Part shown: in pieces, positions 13,701-24,165 of the stretch
Layout of the letters: each line of letters begins with the position of its first letter
How positions within the stretch are numbered: position 1 is the first letter of the stretch
NCBI RefSeq assembly: GCF_020740795.1
Contig: NC_067304.1
Coordinates: forward strand, 4,392,056 to 4,456,055
Direction of reading: 5' to 3'
From: Apus apus
Lineage: Eukaryota; Chordata; Aves; Apodiformes; Apodidae
DNA: 64,000 nucleotides
Notes under the pieces: model-generated
The model's input: the letters and a program-made list of their open reading frames with translations, nothing else
What the model was told of the DNA's origin: nothing
Databases searched by the model: none
Position numbers and translations under genes: made by a program

Positions 13701-16700
13701 GTGTGCTGGGAGGCCCACAGCCCTGTGCCATGGCCACAAGCAAGTTCCCGAGCCCTGAGCTCCTCACCTGCCACCCGGGATTTCTTCCATCAAACCTGCA
13801 GCAGCAAATAAACCAACATTGCATAATTGTGCCTGGCCATGGCCCTCTAAGTACTGTTTGCTCAGCTTATTAGCTTGAGACTTTTGCATATCTCAGATCT
13901 CCTGGGTTGAATTCTGTTGATAAGAGTAATTTTTCTTCCTGCGTCCTGCATTCCTCCTGCATCCCACATCAGCCCCTGCTCTCCCCTCCGAGTCTGCCTG
14001 GAAAACAAGTGCTGGAAAAGTGTTTTCATGTCCATGAGCCTACCAGAAGGTTTTCTGCATGTAGGGAAAGTGTGGCTTTCACTAATCCCTGGTTAAATCC
14101 ACTGCACAGTCATTTAGGTTTGCTGGGATTTAGCAGGCACTGTCTGTTAATGCTGCAGAGATGAATATTGTCTTTTTCTGGTTGTTGTTTTCAAAGCAAT
14201 AACCTGATGTGGCTTTCCTATGTTCAGTCCTGAGAGGGCAAAGCTTTCAGTGGGGCTTTGGGGAAAGGCTTGCACCTCAGCCACATCAGCATGGACAGAC
14301 AGCATCAGAATCATGCCATTCCCCACCCATCCTGCCCTCCCTTCCCCCTGTTCCCAAATACATCCCCACAAATAAATTCAAAAGATTGGTTTTGCAGGGG
14401 CAAAGGTTTGAGTGATTCCTGAACTTTTCCCTCCTTGGAAACAAAGTTTGAGCAACTTTTCCCCTTCACTGACCCAGCTGGGCTTTCCCGTTTTGGAATC
14501 TCCAGAGCTGCCTTTTCCTTTGCCATGGTCAGTTTGTCCCTTACTCCCCAGAGACTCACACATCTGGGTAAAAAGTCTGTTTCCTGCCACTTCTAATATC
14601 TGCTTCTTGATAAGAAACCAAAGCAAAACCCTTTGCTGGGCAGCTGGAGGGCCCAGACTGGCCAAGCAGCTAAGAATAGCCTGGCGGGGGGGGGGGGGCT
14701 GAAAACTGCAAGTTTGTTGGACGTTATTTAAATAGAAAAAATAAAGTGCTGATCCAGCTCCCAGCTCTGTCCCACATCCGCCTGCAGGCTGGGGGCTGCT
14801 GGGTTTCCCCTTTGCTCTCAGCCTCCAGCCCAGATTACAGCAGCCCTGCTGCAACGGAGAGGGGGCTGGGGGATGCTCCCACCCAGCTCCTGGTTTGCTT
14901 TTGCCTCCCAAGGAGCCCAAGACCCCCACAAGGAGCCCCTGCATGAAGCATCAACACCCCCAGGCTCCCGACAGGGTGCAGCACTGGGGGGGAAAGGAGA
15001 TGCGAGTAAATAACAGGAGGGCAGCGCCTGCTCCTGCTTTTCCAAGCCCTACGTGGGACCTGCTGCAGATGGGAGTGTTCAGAAGCAGCATCTTGAGAAC
15101 ATTCCTCCCTCCTGCGCAAGGCATTTCCTGGTGATCACACACTCCTATGTAATGATCTCGCAGCATTATCCCTATTAAAGGGTCATTCGGGGAAAGTGTG
15201 ATGGAAATTAGAAATTATTCAGGTCTGCCAACAGTATTTAACTTTCAAGCAGCTCTTAATTAGAAGCCAGGAGCCATTTATACAACCACTGAGCTTTGCA
15301 TAAGAATCTGAACAGAAAACCCAGCAACTGGGAAGATTTAGTGATTTGGGTTTTTTATAAGTGGCAAAGAATCATGCCCGGGTTGGAGAGCACGAGGCAG
15401 GACCTGGGTCACAGTCCAGGCTCTGCTGGTGATTTAAGTGTGGCCTCAAGCAGGTGATTTCCACTCCCAAAGCTCCAATTTTTGCATCTGGAACATGGAA
15501 ATCAGCACGTGCCTGAACTTTCTAGGTGGCAGCTTGTGCTTGCAGAAGGATCTGGCATTTCAGGAAAGAAAGCAAAGGAGTCCCTGCCCCTGCTGCTCCC
15601 TGGGGACCAGGAGCTGCACCCAAGTCACCCACAAACTGGGTGAAGCCCTCCAGCACGCATCCAGGCTAAAAGCCAAAGGCTGAAAAAGAGACTCAGATAC
15701 CTGTGTGTTGCTCAATCCCTGCTCTGTCTGCTGGTTTGGTGGGAGATTTGCTGCTGGGTTCCAGTTTGGCTCCTTGCTCCTTTTCCCTTGGCTGGGGCCG
15801 GGTGCCCAGCAGCCCAGGAACGCGGGCACCTGGCTCTGCACAGAGGGAGGGTGGAAAGTCCAAGTCGAGCTCCCGGTGGCAGGTGCTCCCTGCTGAAAGC
15901 AAATGCCCAAAACCAGCCCTAAACCCCTATTTGTTTATTCTTTTGCTGCTGTGCTCTCTAACTGGCATGTTGCTGGGATGCCAGTGGTGTGGCTGGGAGC
16001 TCAACCAGCCGGAAAAAAACACAAACTTCTCACTGCTGCTCTGGTTAACTATTCTCCTGCCTCCCTCCCTGTCCTCTGCCCCCTCCCCTGTTCCTCTCCT
16101 GCCTCCCTCCCTGTCCTCTGCCCCCTCCCCTGTTCCTCTCCTGCCTCCCTCCCTGGGGGCTGCCCTGGTCTTTGCTCCCTCTGCTGAGCCTTGCCCTCCT
16201 CTCTCTGTGCTCACAGCTGGACAAGGGGGATGTGACCACGCTCAGCCTGCCCACCACCGCCGGGCACGGCGACACCGACGGCACCGTCTGCCTGGACGTC
16301 CCCGATGGCACCCCTGACCCACACAGGACAAAAGCTGCCATCGAGCACCTGCACCAGAAGATCCTCAAGATCACCGAGCAGATCAAGATCGAGCAGGAGG
16401 CTCGGGATGACAACGTGGCCGAGTACCTGAAGCTGGCCAACAACGCGGACAAGCAGCAGGCCTCCCGCATCAAGCAGGTTTTTGAGAAGAAGAACCAGAA
16501 GTCGGCGCAGACCATCGCGCAGCTGCACAAGAAGCTGGAGCACTACCACAAGAAGCTGAAGGAGATCGAGCAGAACGGCCCTTCCCGGCAGCCCAAGGAC
16601 GTTTTCCGGGACATGCACCAGGGTCTCAAGGATGTAGGTGCCAACGTTCGCTCCAGCATCAGCGGGTTTGGTGGAGGTGTGGTGGAGGGTGTCAAGGGAG

Positions 16701-18460
16701 GGCTCTCAGGTCTGTCCCAGGCCACCCACACTGCCGTGGTCTCCAAGCCCCGGGAATTCGCCAGCCTCATCCGGAACAAGTTCGGCAGCGCAGACAACAT
16801 TGCCCACCTGAAGGACACGTTGGATGACGGGCACCCAGAGGAGGCTTCACGAGCTCTCAGCGGCAGTGCCACCCTGGTCTCCAGCCCCAAGTACGGCAGC
16901 GATGACGAGTGCTCCAGTGCCACCTCTGGCTCAGCTGGTGGCAGCAACTCAGGAGCAGGACCCGGTGGCTTGGGGAGCCCCAAGTCCAACACTCTGGACA
17001 GCCACCACAATAACTTCGACACCATCCTGGAGGAGCTCCGGGAGATCAAGGACAGCCAGTCCCACCTGGAGGACTCCATGGAGGACCTCAAGGCTCAGCT
17101 GCAGCGGGATTACACCTACATGACACAGTGCCTGCAAGAGGAGCGGTACAGGTAGGGACAGGCGGGTGCCAGCACACCCCACCCAGGGTGGCATTTTGGG
17201 GACCAGAAGGCCACCACCCTGGGCTTGTCTGGCTAAGCACGCTAGGGACACAAGAAGCAGCAGTCTCCACTGCCAGACCCCCCAGCAGCACCGCTCCCAT
17301 GGAGGATCATGCAATGTTTTCCTTTTGGGGGAGGGGGGGTGGGTTGGAGGGGCTGGGCATGTCCCTAGGGTCAGGGGAAGGAGGGAAAGGGAATCTGTGA
17401 GCACGGGGGTCACCTGCCCACCCCAGTGCCCCTTCACCCCCACCATGCGCAGGTACGAGCGCCTGGAGGAGCAGCTGAACGACCTCACTGAGCTGCACCA
17501 GAATGAAATGACCAACCTGAAGCAGGAGCTGGCCAGCATGGAAGAGAAAGTGGCCTACCAGTCCTACGAGAGGGCACGGGACATCCAGGTAGGGGAGCAT
17601 GATGGCTCATCCCCCACTGCACTCCCCATCCATGGGGCAAGGAAAGGACCCTGGGCTGGGAGGGAGGGTGGACAGGGGGGCTCTTTATAGCACCCTCCAA
17701 CTGAGGTCCTCACTGTGATGCTCTCACAGCAAGAAGCAGGTAACTAAACCATGTCCCCAAAATCCTTGTCTGTACCCCAGCAAGTCCCTGCTGTGCTGAA
17801 GCACCTGGGAGAGGCTCCAGGTGAAGGGCTGCAGTGCTGGGCTCTTATGAGCCACGTGTGGGCCAACACAAAGTCCCTGCTGTCCCAGTTTGGGTCATTT
17901 CTGCAGCAGTAGGTGTTCCTGGCACCAGGGCAGAGCAGGTTGGGCACATCTTGGGCATTGCATGGGCCAAGGGTCTGCAGAGGAAAACCCCCTTTCCAGC
18001 CAAGGTGGTCACCCACCGGAGCTGTGCAATTAAAGTGTTGCAGCAGCAAGATCTGTGAGCATGGGTCAAGCACCAAAAGCCCTGGGAGGTCATCCCCTGG
18101 GGGGCAGCAGCCAGTGACCAGCCCTGATGTGCTGCCGTCCCTCGACAGGAGGCAGTGGAGTCCTGCCTGACACGGGTGACCAAGCTGGAGCTGCAGCAGC
18201 AGCAGCAGCAGGTGGTGCAGCTGGAAGGGGTGGAGAACGCCAACGCCCGGGCACTGCTGGGCAAGTTCATCAACGTGATCCTGGCCCTGATGGCCGTGCT
18301 GCTCGTCTTCGTCTCCACCATCGCCAACTTCATCACCCCGCTCATGAAGACCCGCATGCGCATCCTCAGCACCGCCCTCCTCGTCCTCTTCCTCTTCTTC
18401 CTCTGGAAGCACTGGGACTCCATCACCTACTTTCTGGAGCACGTCCTGTTCTCCAGCTGA
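4262..18460 (+). CDS. TMCC2: TMCC2, transmembrane and coiled-coil domain protein 2 (partial at 5' end)
   Basis: TMCC2 is an endoplasmic-reticulum membrane protein of the TMCC1/2/3 family; the human protein has been linked to apolipoprotein E and APP, and its transcript is abundant in erythroid cells (family knowledge). Visible coding exons are 4,262-4,768, 16,217-17,151, 17,453-17,588 and 18,149-18,460, with AG/GT borders and compatible phases 0, 2 and 0 across the three introns. The protein shows an S/R-rich block ([11 protein letters not shown]), a family-typical helical block ([18 protein letters not shown]), a long central coiled coil, a run of six Gln, and two C-terminal hydrophobic segments. 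The first coding exon of the long form is missing to the left. A short form can start in the internal exon at 12,675 (MELDKGDV), giving 462 residues. TMCC1 and TMCC3 fit less well because the exon at 4,262 and the LDKGDV segment are TMCC2-like. Confidence 0.95.
7086..7200. repeat. Degenerate GT-rich tandem repeat
   Basis: The plus strand shows imperfect repetition of units around GTTGGTGT, roughly 25 bases apart, interrupted by GGG tracts. Because the spacing is close to a multiple of three, the minus strand reads as a Tyr/Thr/Pro-rich pseudo-repeat. It is a decayed minisatellite and not a gene. Confidence 0.5.
7370..7950 (+). promoter_or_regulatory. CpG-rich patch, possible internal TMCC2 promoter
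   Basis: Dense CpG and G/C tracts run from about 7,380 to 7,950, far above the flanking intron. The patch includes a short TCCG/TCTG tetranucleotide run near 7,750 and surrounds a strong splice donor (CAG followed by GTGAGC at 7,614). Its promoter role is inferred from composition and position. Confidence 0.35.
7599..7613 (+). CDS. TMCC2: Candidate alternative TMCC2 first coding exon (MVHVQ)
   Basis: An ATG in strong context (purine at -3, G at +4) is followed by four codons and then a strong donor, CAG|GTGAGC, in phase 0. Joined to the exon at 16,217 it would read MVHVQ-LDKGDV. The same frame is open upstream to an ATG at 7,362, so a longer N-terminus is possible. No transcript evidence is available, and chance occurrence in CpG-rich DNA is a real alternative. 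Confidence 0.25.
12583..12630 (+). CDS. Upstream ORF ahead of short TMCC2 start
   Basis: An ATG in good context (CCATGG) opens a 15-codon frame rich in Ala, Pro and Arg and stops with TGA before the ATG at 12,675, in a different frame. If transcription starts upstream of 12,583 this could reduce or regulate initiation at the main start. Whether it is transcribed is not known from sequence. Confidence 0.3.
   Translation: MAAPPARPGTPRGRA
12675..12680 (+). CDS. TMCC2: Two-codon first coding exon of short TMCC2 isoform
   Basis: The bases CCCGCCATGGAG are followed at once by a GTAGGT donor, so the exon contributes only Met-Glu. Its phase-0 end joins the phase-0 exon at 16,217 to give MELDKGDV. 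The Kozak context is near optimal. Very short coding first exons are easily missed by gene predictors. An alternative reading is chance ATG plus GT, but its place at the edge of a CpG island argues against that. Confidence 0.55.
14686..14698 (+). repeat. Poly-G run (13 G)
   Basis: An uninterrupted run of G within the TMCC2 intron. It is simple sequence and prone to length error in assembly. Confidence 0.9.
15130..15350. promoter_or_regulatory. AT-rich candidate conserved non-coding element
   Basis: About 220 bases with TAAT/ATTA cores (AATTAGAAATTATT and CTTAATTAGAAG type strings) lie 0.9 kb upstream of the first shared TMCC2 exon, in otherwise GC-rich intron. There is no ORF or repeat signature. 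The regulatory reading is inference. Confidence 0.2.
16057..16155 (+). repeat. 42-bp pyrimidine tandem repeat next to TMCC2 splice acceptor
   Basis: Copies start at 16,057, 16,099 and 16,141 (the third partial), with a period of 42 bases and a consensus of C/T tracts such as CTGCCTCCCTCCC. The array ends about 60 bases before the acceptor at 16,215-16,216 and so extends its polypyrimidine region. The copies look identical, which suggests recent duplication. Confidence 0.9.
16217..17151 (+). CDS. TMCC2: TMCC2 main coding exon (shared by isoforms)
   Basis: The exon encodes 311 residues plus two bases of an Arg codon, from [12 protein letters not shown] to LQEERY. It holds the TMCC core: the [19 protein letters not shown] helix, the [20 protein letters not shown] coiled coil, the [19 protein letters not shown] segment, the glycine-rich [14 protein letters not shown] stretch, the [20 protein letters not shown] block, a Ser/Gly-rich linker and the start of the last coiled coil. 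The acceptor CACAG and the donor AG|GTAGGG are clear. Confidence 0.96.
17453..17588 (+). CDS. TMCC2: TMCC2 coding exon, coiled-coil segment
   Basis: This exon completes the split Arg codon and adds 45 residues ([18 protein letters not shown] to YERARDIQ), a continuous charged coiled coil almost invariant among TMCC proteins. Acceptor GCGCAG at 17,452; donor GTAGGG at 17,589; ends in phase 0. Confidence 0.96.
18149..18460 (+). CDS. TMCC2: TMCC2 last coding exon, membrane segments
   Basis: The exon adds 103 residues and a TGA stop at 18,458-18,460. It has a six-Gln run, then two hydrophobic segments (about residues 399-421 and 431-448 of the short form) divided by a short basic loop TPLMKTRMR, and ends EHVLFSS. 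This hairpin anchors the family in the endoplasmic reticulum with the bulk of the protein cytosolic (family knowledge). Confidence 0.96.
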   Translation, partial: EAVESCLTRVTKLELQQQQQQVVQLEGVENANARALLGKFINVILALMAVLLVFVSTIANFITPLMKTRMRILSTALLVLFLFFLWKHWDSITYFLEHVLFSS

Positions 18461-19490
18461 TCTGCAGCTGCTCCAGGGGGCTTTCCATTTCCCACAGAGG
18501 AGAGGGCAGGGGGCACAGTGGTCCAAGAGCCTTCAGGTTGTTTCTGTTGGGTCGCTTTCCCAGCCTTCCATCCTTGCTGCAGCCGGCAGGGATGGCTTGG
18601 AGCACGGCGTGTTGGAGCCAGGATCTGTCTCTGGGATGTTTGGGGAGGGCAGGACGGGGAATGAGGAGGAGTTTTTGGAAGAAACTGGTCATTTATGGGG
18701 TGCTGGGTTTTTCTAGGATTTGGGGGCTTGTTTTTTTAAATGTCAAGTCTATTCTGAAAGTCCATGGGAAGGAAGTTTTCTGCAGAGGTCTTCTGTCAGT
18801 GGGAAGGATTGAGCTGGACTAAGCCTGGCTCCAGAACAACTTTCTGTGGAGAGAGAGGAGGGGGGTTATTAGGGGCTGACTTTTCCCTTCCATCCTTGAA
18901 GACCAAGATGGCAAAAAGCTGAGTCCTGGGATGGAGCAAAAGCAAAGCCCACGGTCAAGGAAAAAGCAGGTCCAAGGCAAATGCAGCAGGACATACACAA
19001 CCCACCAGCCTCTCCCAACCCACCACAGCCCAGCCAGGACTGAGTGGGGCTGTAACATTGTCCCCCTGGTCCCCAAGGGGGCCTGGGCAGACACAGGGGA
19101 CCTGATGCTGGAGACAGCACCGGCACAAGCAAGATTCCCTCTGCTGGTTTCCCTCCATGTATTTATTTCCCCCTCCTTCAGCTTTAGTTGATCTGATCTC
19201 TTCAGGGACACATGGACTTGCCAGCATCACCAAGTGTCACAGCCTCTGCACCATGTCATGTGTGTGTGCGTGTGTGTTCAGTTTTTAATTTGATTCAAGA
19301 CTGTTCCCATTTGTGAATCAAAGCTGGTAGAGCAGGGGGAGACCAGCAGCTGCCTTCCCAGCCCTACAGCAGAGCACAGCATGCTGTCTCGGATGTTTCT
19401 TAAATTATTTCATACATATATATTTATGTAATATATCTATACACACACACATATATATAAATATATATATATATAAAAAAGTATATGCAC
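18461..19490 (+). other. TMCC2 3' UTR (end uncertain)
   Basis: Non-coding sequence follows the stop. I found no AATAAA or ATTAAA on the plus strand between 18,461 and about 20,100. The first weak candidates are TATAAA variants inside the AT repeat near 19,457-19,480; the next plain AATAAA is near 21,930. The end given is therefore a guess. Confidence 0.4.
19410..19482. repeat. AT/CA microsatellite in or after TMCC2 3' UTR
   Basis: Interrupted (AT)n and (AC)n runs cover about 70 bases and include TATAAA variants that could act as a non-canonical poly(A) signal. Length is likely variable between individuals. Confidence 0.85.
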
Positions 19491-21049
19491 AGCCAGGTCC
19501 TCCTCTGGTGCAAATGGGTGCCACTCCACCAACCTGGGATGCCCTGAATCAATTTGCCTCAGCTGAGAACTTGGCCCTTAATATTTCTGTGGGGTTGGTG
19601 AGTGTCCTCTTCCACCTCCTCCATGCCCCCAGGGCCAAGCCAACCCCCCTGTGGCCCCATGCTGAGCCCCCTGTGACACTTGAGCAGCACAACTCCTGCT
19701 GGCACATCTCCCAGGGCATCCCAGCAGCTGGGGCTTGAGGAGGTGACTTGGGTTTAATATCAGAGACAAGGCAGCTGAGCCCCAGGGAGCAGGAGCAGGG
19801 GCTGTGCCCAGGTGAGCAGGGACAGTACAGACCTGTGTGGAGCTCCCTGAAGCCTGGATCATTGCTGCAGGTGACACTCAGGGTACATCCTCTCTGGAGC
19901 AAATGGGTTTATCTCCATGAACTTGATCTGAGCTTGCCCACACAGCTGTACAGATTCTGAGGCAGAGGGCTGGGGAACCTGTCCCATCCTCAGGTTCACC
20001 TGCCCTGTGCCACGTCCTGACAAGGTGTGAGCTGCATCAGCACCAGCTCAGCGTTCACACCGCCAAGTATCTGCAAGAACAGAACAGTGAGCAATGCAAT
20101 TTCAAATTCTCGGCTCCCTAAACCCAGCTCCCTCTGCTTCTTGGCTCAGAGCCCGAGGAGGGAGCAACTGCCCAACGCCGAGAACCCGCCCGCGCCCGGA
20201 GGAGGGAGGAGAACGGGGAAAAGCCTCTTTCCTGCCGGTGTCGGGATCCCCCGGGCAGGGATGATCCGCAGGACCGTGGCACTGCAGCCCCGCAGCCGCA
20301 CGAGGGCTCCCGGTCTCCGCCGCGCAGGGACTGGCGATGGCCCCGGAGCATCCTCCCTAAATGGGGTGTGGGAGCAGGGTGGGGTCCCTCACCCTAATTA
20401 GCGCTTTAACCCCTTCCTGCCTGCAGCGCTGAACTGCTCCGCCTCCTCTGCCCTGGGGGTGTGGAGCAGCGAGGAGGGGCTGGGGGAGAGGGATGCCCGG
20501 GGGGGAGGGAGCTGGTGTCTCTGAGCTTTCGGGAAAAGGGGGGTATTTCTGCTGGAGACAGCGAGCACCTTGTCTCAGGGGGCTGAAGGCTCCCTTGGCA
20601 GCCGGAGGTGGGTGCAAGGTGTGTGCCACAGCCCAGCACCAGCAATCGCTCTGTCCCTGCAAAGCAGGGGCGGTGTTGGGGTGGGGGCTCTGTCACCTCC
20701 CCTCCCTCGGGAGAGCAGGGCTGCTGCTGGCAGAGGAGCAGCCACCAGTGACACTTCGGGGCACTCGCGTCAAAACACTCATGTCCTGGCAGCAGCCAGC
20801 CCCTGTGACCTCCCTGGCCGTGGCTGGAGGAGGCCCCGCTGCTGGGGCAGTGAGCAGAGCTCCGGGCAGCTGCCATCCCAGCAGGAACGCTGGGACTTCA
20901 GATCACTCCTGTCAGGAGGACAGGAGTCAGCAGGTCAGGAGGACCTGTCAGCAGGTCCCAGACCTGCCTGTCTCCCCCCTGCTTGGGCTGGTCCCCACTT
21001 CCACTCCATCCTGCCCAGGGGAGCAGCAGAGCCCACGGGACGGGTTGTG

Positions 21050-21440
21050 CCAACCAGGAGCGACCCTGCAGCCCCCGCAGCTCCCCCGGCCCGGGCACCC
21101 AGCCCAGCCCCGGAGCCTGCGGCATCTTCCCAGGCCCGGCACAGGGCAGACGGGAGCCAGAAAATCCTGCGCACGGAGCCAGGGAGCTGCCGGTGACATT
21201 TGTGCCGGTGGCAGGGACAATTCCCGCATGGCATGTGCGAGCCGGGGTCCCTGAGGACTCGCATTCTCCCAGCGGGCGCGGGCGCAGCGGGGCCGGGGGG
21301 GGTTCATAACGGCCCCCTTTGTGCGGGCGGCGGGAGGAGAGGTGAAGCTTTGACGTCAGTCCGGGAGGAATTCCTTAATGCCATTCAGGCCTCCCTCGCC
21401 CGCCTTGCTAATTGAGTTTTATGTAATAGCTGCAGCTGGG
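21050..21440. promoter_or_regulatory. CpG-rich patch with palindromic CRE and homeodomain site
   Basis: CpG-rich DNA to about 21,340 passes abruptly into a patch with a perfect CRE (TGACGTCA, 21,351-21,358), a TAATTGA homeodomain-type site (21,409-21,415) and a CAGCTG E-box (21,433-21,438). No gene start is adjacent: the nearest gene end is TMCC2, 2.6 kb to the left. It could be a distal enhancer or the promoter of an unannotated non-coding RNA; sequence alone cannot tell. Confidence 0.3.
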
Positions 21441-21919
21441 CTCCCAATCCCCTATTGAGAGCGGGATAAGGCAGAGCAGCCGGGGCACACGGAGCTGGTG
21501 CCACCAGGCACAGGGACCCTCATGGCCCCGGGGCTCAGACACCCCTTCCCTGGCATGGGGAGCAGCCAGGGGGGCTGGCAGGGGTGCAGGCTGAGGCTGG
21601 TGCCCACTGCACCAGGAGGGAGGACAGACATTGGGGGCTCAGTGGGGAAACCAGAGAGGGGTTGGGGGGGGGGGGTCTGCAGGGGCAAGGGGCACCAACT
21701 CTGTGGCCAAGCCAGAGGGATGGCACCTCCCCAGAGAGTTTCCCTTCACTCCCCGTTTTTTGGGCTGGTTTGTAGTATTGCAACCACTCCACCAGTGCCA
21801 CCCAAAGGCACCCTGGGGTGCCTGGGCCCTGCGTCATGGGGCAAGGGGTGGCCAGGCAGCATTGGCTCCCTTCCCCTGGCTCCTGTGCACGGTTGCTCAT
21901 CACTGCAGAGAGCTTGGAA

Positions 21920-22075
21920 GAAGTAATAATAATAAATTGAGCTGGTATCTAAGGGGTAATTGCACTTAATAGAGTGAACAAGGCAGTGATTTATCTCGCT
22001 AGCGTTACGCCGTTGGGTTTCCAGCTGCACGAGCCGTGGCTGATAAAATAATGTATTTGCTGCCCTCTGCTCTGC
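21920..22075. promoter_or_regulatory. AT-rich candidate conserved non-coding element
   Basis: About 150 bases with AATAATAATAAA, GGGTAATTGC and TGATAAAATAATG strings lie in GC-rich intergenic DNA. It follows the CRE patch by 0.5 kb, so the two may be parts of one regulatory region. The AATAAA near 21,930 is also the first canonical plus-strand poly(A) motif after TMCC2. Confidence 0.2.
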
Positions 22076-22851
22076 TGGGGGATCTCCCAAAATAGCCCTG
22101 CAGAGTCCCCGTGGCTCCAGGGACCTCCCTGCGTGTCTGAGGAGAGGAGCACCACGAGCCTGCTCCCTCCTGCAGGGACCCAGAGGAGTTCACCTCCTTT
22201 TTGGGGTGCTGCTGGCATCACCTCACCCCGGGCTCACCCCAAATCAACCCGTGCAAACCCCAGAGCAGAGACCCTCACCCAGGCACCCACTGGGGTGGCC
22301 ATCCCAGTCATGCTGCAGCCACGGGTTTCCAATGCAGAGGGGGAATTTTCCCAAGGAGGAGGATGAGGAGGAAAGGGGTTTGGGGGGTGGTGGTGTTGGC
22401 AATCATCAATGGGAAAGGCAGCAGGACCCCAGACATCCCCTTCCCCCCCACGGCGTGGCCAAGCTTAGGTCGTAAAAAGAAAGAGCTGGTACCAAGGATA
22501 ACATGCCTCACATTCCTGAGCTGTCTCCAGGGGAATTTCGACTGATCTACATGAAAAATACTTGCTGCCCCCGGGGTCAAAGTGTCTGGAGGAAAAATTA
22601 CCGAGCGGAAAAGCTTAAATCAGTGCAGAGCCAGAGCCAGATCCACGGGTCTCACCTGGGGAGAGCAGCAGTGGCCAGTGGCTGTGCCACCACGGCTGGT
22701 GCTAATGCCACCATCACTGCTGCCAGTGCCACCACCCACAGTCCCTCTGCTGTTGCAGGCAGCACCTGGGCCACTGTGACCACTGCCAATGCCACCATGG
22801 CCCTTCCCAGAGCCAGTGCCTGTGGGTGCTGGCTGCTGGAAACCTGCTGCC

Positions 22852-23155
22852 CTAGAATTCTAGAATCACAGAGTGGTTCGGGTTGAAGGAAAGATCATCC
22901 CATTCCCTCCAGCTGCCATGGGCAGGGACACCTCCCACCAGCCCAGGCTGCTCCAAGCCCCGTCCAACCTGCCCTTCAACACTTCCAGGGATGGGGCAGC
23001 CATAGCTTCCCTGGGCAACCTGAGACCGTGTCTCACCACCCTCATAGCAAAGAATTTCATCTTTATTTCTAATCTAAAACTACCCTCCTTCAGTTTGAAA
23101 CCATTCTCCCTGCTGTCCCTCTGCCACAGGCTGGTCCCAAGCCCTGCTGCAGCAC
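22852..23155 (-). mobile_element. CR1 LINE fragment (3' end), minus orientation
   Basis: On the plus strand it begins with the reverse complement of the CR1 tail (CTAGAATTCTAGAATCACAG, the 8-base ATTCTRTG-type repeats), then the familiar avian CR1 string with GGGCAGGGACACCTCCC and CAGGCTGCTCCAAGCCCCGTC. It is 5' truncated and has no usable reading frame. CR1 is the main LINE of birds. Confidence 0.9.
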
Positions 23156-23745
23156 AGGGGCTGCCAGCCCCCAAGTTTGAGCTCCCTCAAGCTCATATGA
23201 ACCTGACAACCTGGGAGGGAGAGCAGGGGAAAGGCCTGATGTTACCCCCTGAACTGAGCAGGGCCCGGGTGGATCAGGCTGCTGTTCTACTCATGGCCAA
23301 TATAATAATTTAATTGCACGTTTAAAAATAAATACTTGCCTGGGGTTGGGGAAAAGAAGGGCTTATGGAAGAAAATGAAGAGGAATTTAATTAAGGGCAG
23401 TGCTGGGAATGTCTCTACCACAATAAAGATAAGGAGGATCAATTGCTTCTTCCTCAGATCAAAGGGAAGGGCTGGAGGGGGGAAGCGGGGCTGTCGGTGG
23501 CTACAAAGCACAGGGAGGGAGGGGAGGGCAGGGAGGGAAAGGCACACGAGAAAGCAGAAGAAAGACAGCTAGATAAGATTAGAAAAATAATTGATCATGT
23601 AGCTCCCAGAGGGCTGCCTGGACCCGCGGGTCGATTGCAGTGTGGTGGAGGCTTTGGGGGGCTCCTGAAGGGTCCAGGATAGCTCTGCTATCCCTGTGCC
23701 CATGGCTCTCCTGGCTGCTGAGGGCAGAGTGGGCAGATGCGGAAA

Positions 23746-24165
23746 CATAGAACCACAGACTGGTTTGGGTTGGAAAGGATAGAATCATAGAAAGGTTTGG
23801 GTTGGAAGGGACTTTAAAGATCACCTAGATCCAAGCCCCTGCCATGGGCAGGGACACCTCCCACTAGACCAAACTGCTCCAAGCCCAAATCCAACCTGGC
23901 CTTGAACTCTTCCAGGGATGTAATTGTCAAAGCTTCTCTGGACAACCTAGGTCAGTGTCTCACCACTCTCACAAGAAAGAATTTATCCCTAATATTTCAT
24001 CTAAATCTCCCCCCTTTCCTTTTCAATCCATTTGCCTTCATCCTATCACTTCCTGCCCTTGTCAAAAGTCCCTCTTCAGCTTTCCTGTAGCCCTTTCAAG
24101 TACTGGAAGGTGCTCTAAGGCCTCCCTGGAGCCTTCTCTTCTCCAGAGGTGCAAGGCTGTACCAT
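23746..24165 (-). mobile_element. CR1 LINE fragment with duplicated 3' end, minus orientation
   Basis: The CR1 3'-end motif occurs twice in succession: an AACCACAGACTGGTTTGGGTT copy near 23,750 and an AATCATAGAAAGGTTTGGG copy near 23,782, after which the body continues through GGGCAGGGACACCTCCC. This is either insertion of one CR1 into the tail of another or a local duplication. It lies 0.6 kb from the previous CR1 in the same orientation. Confidence 0.88.

Larger units (their letters stand above)
4769..16216 (+). other. TMCC2 intron of 11.4 kb containing internal promoters
   Basis: This intron separates the long-isoform exon from the exons shared by all isoforms. It holds two CpG-rich patches (about 7.37-7.95 kb and 12.38-12.69 kb), each ending in a short phase-0 reading frame plus splice donor, so each could start a shorter transcript. 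The rest is unique DNA with short low-complexity tracts. I see no coding exon of another gene on either strand. Confidence 0.7.
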
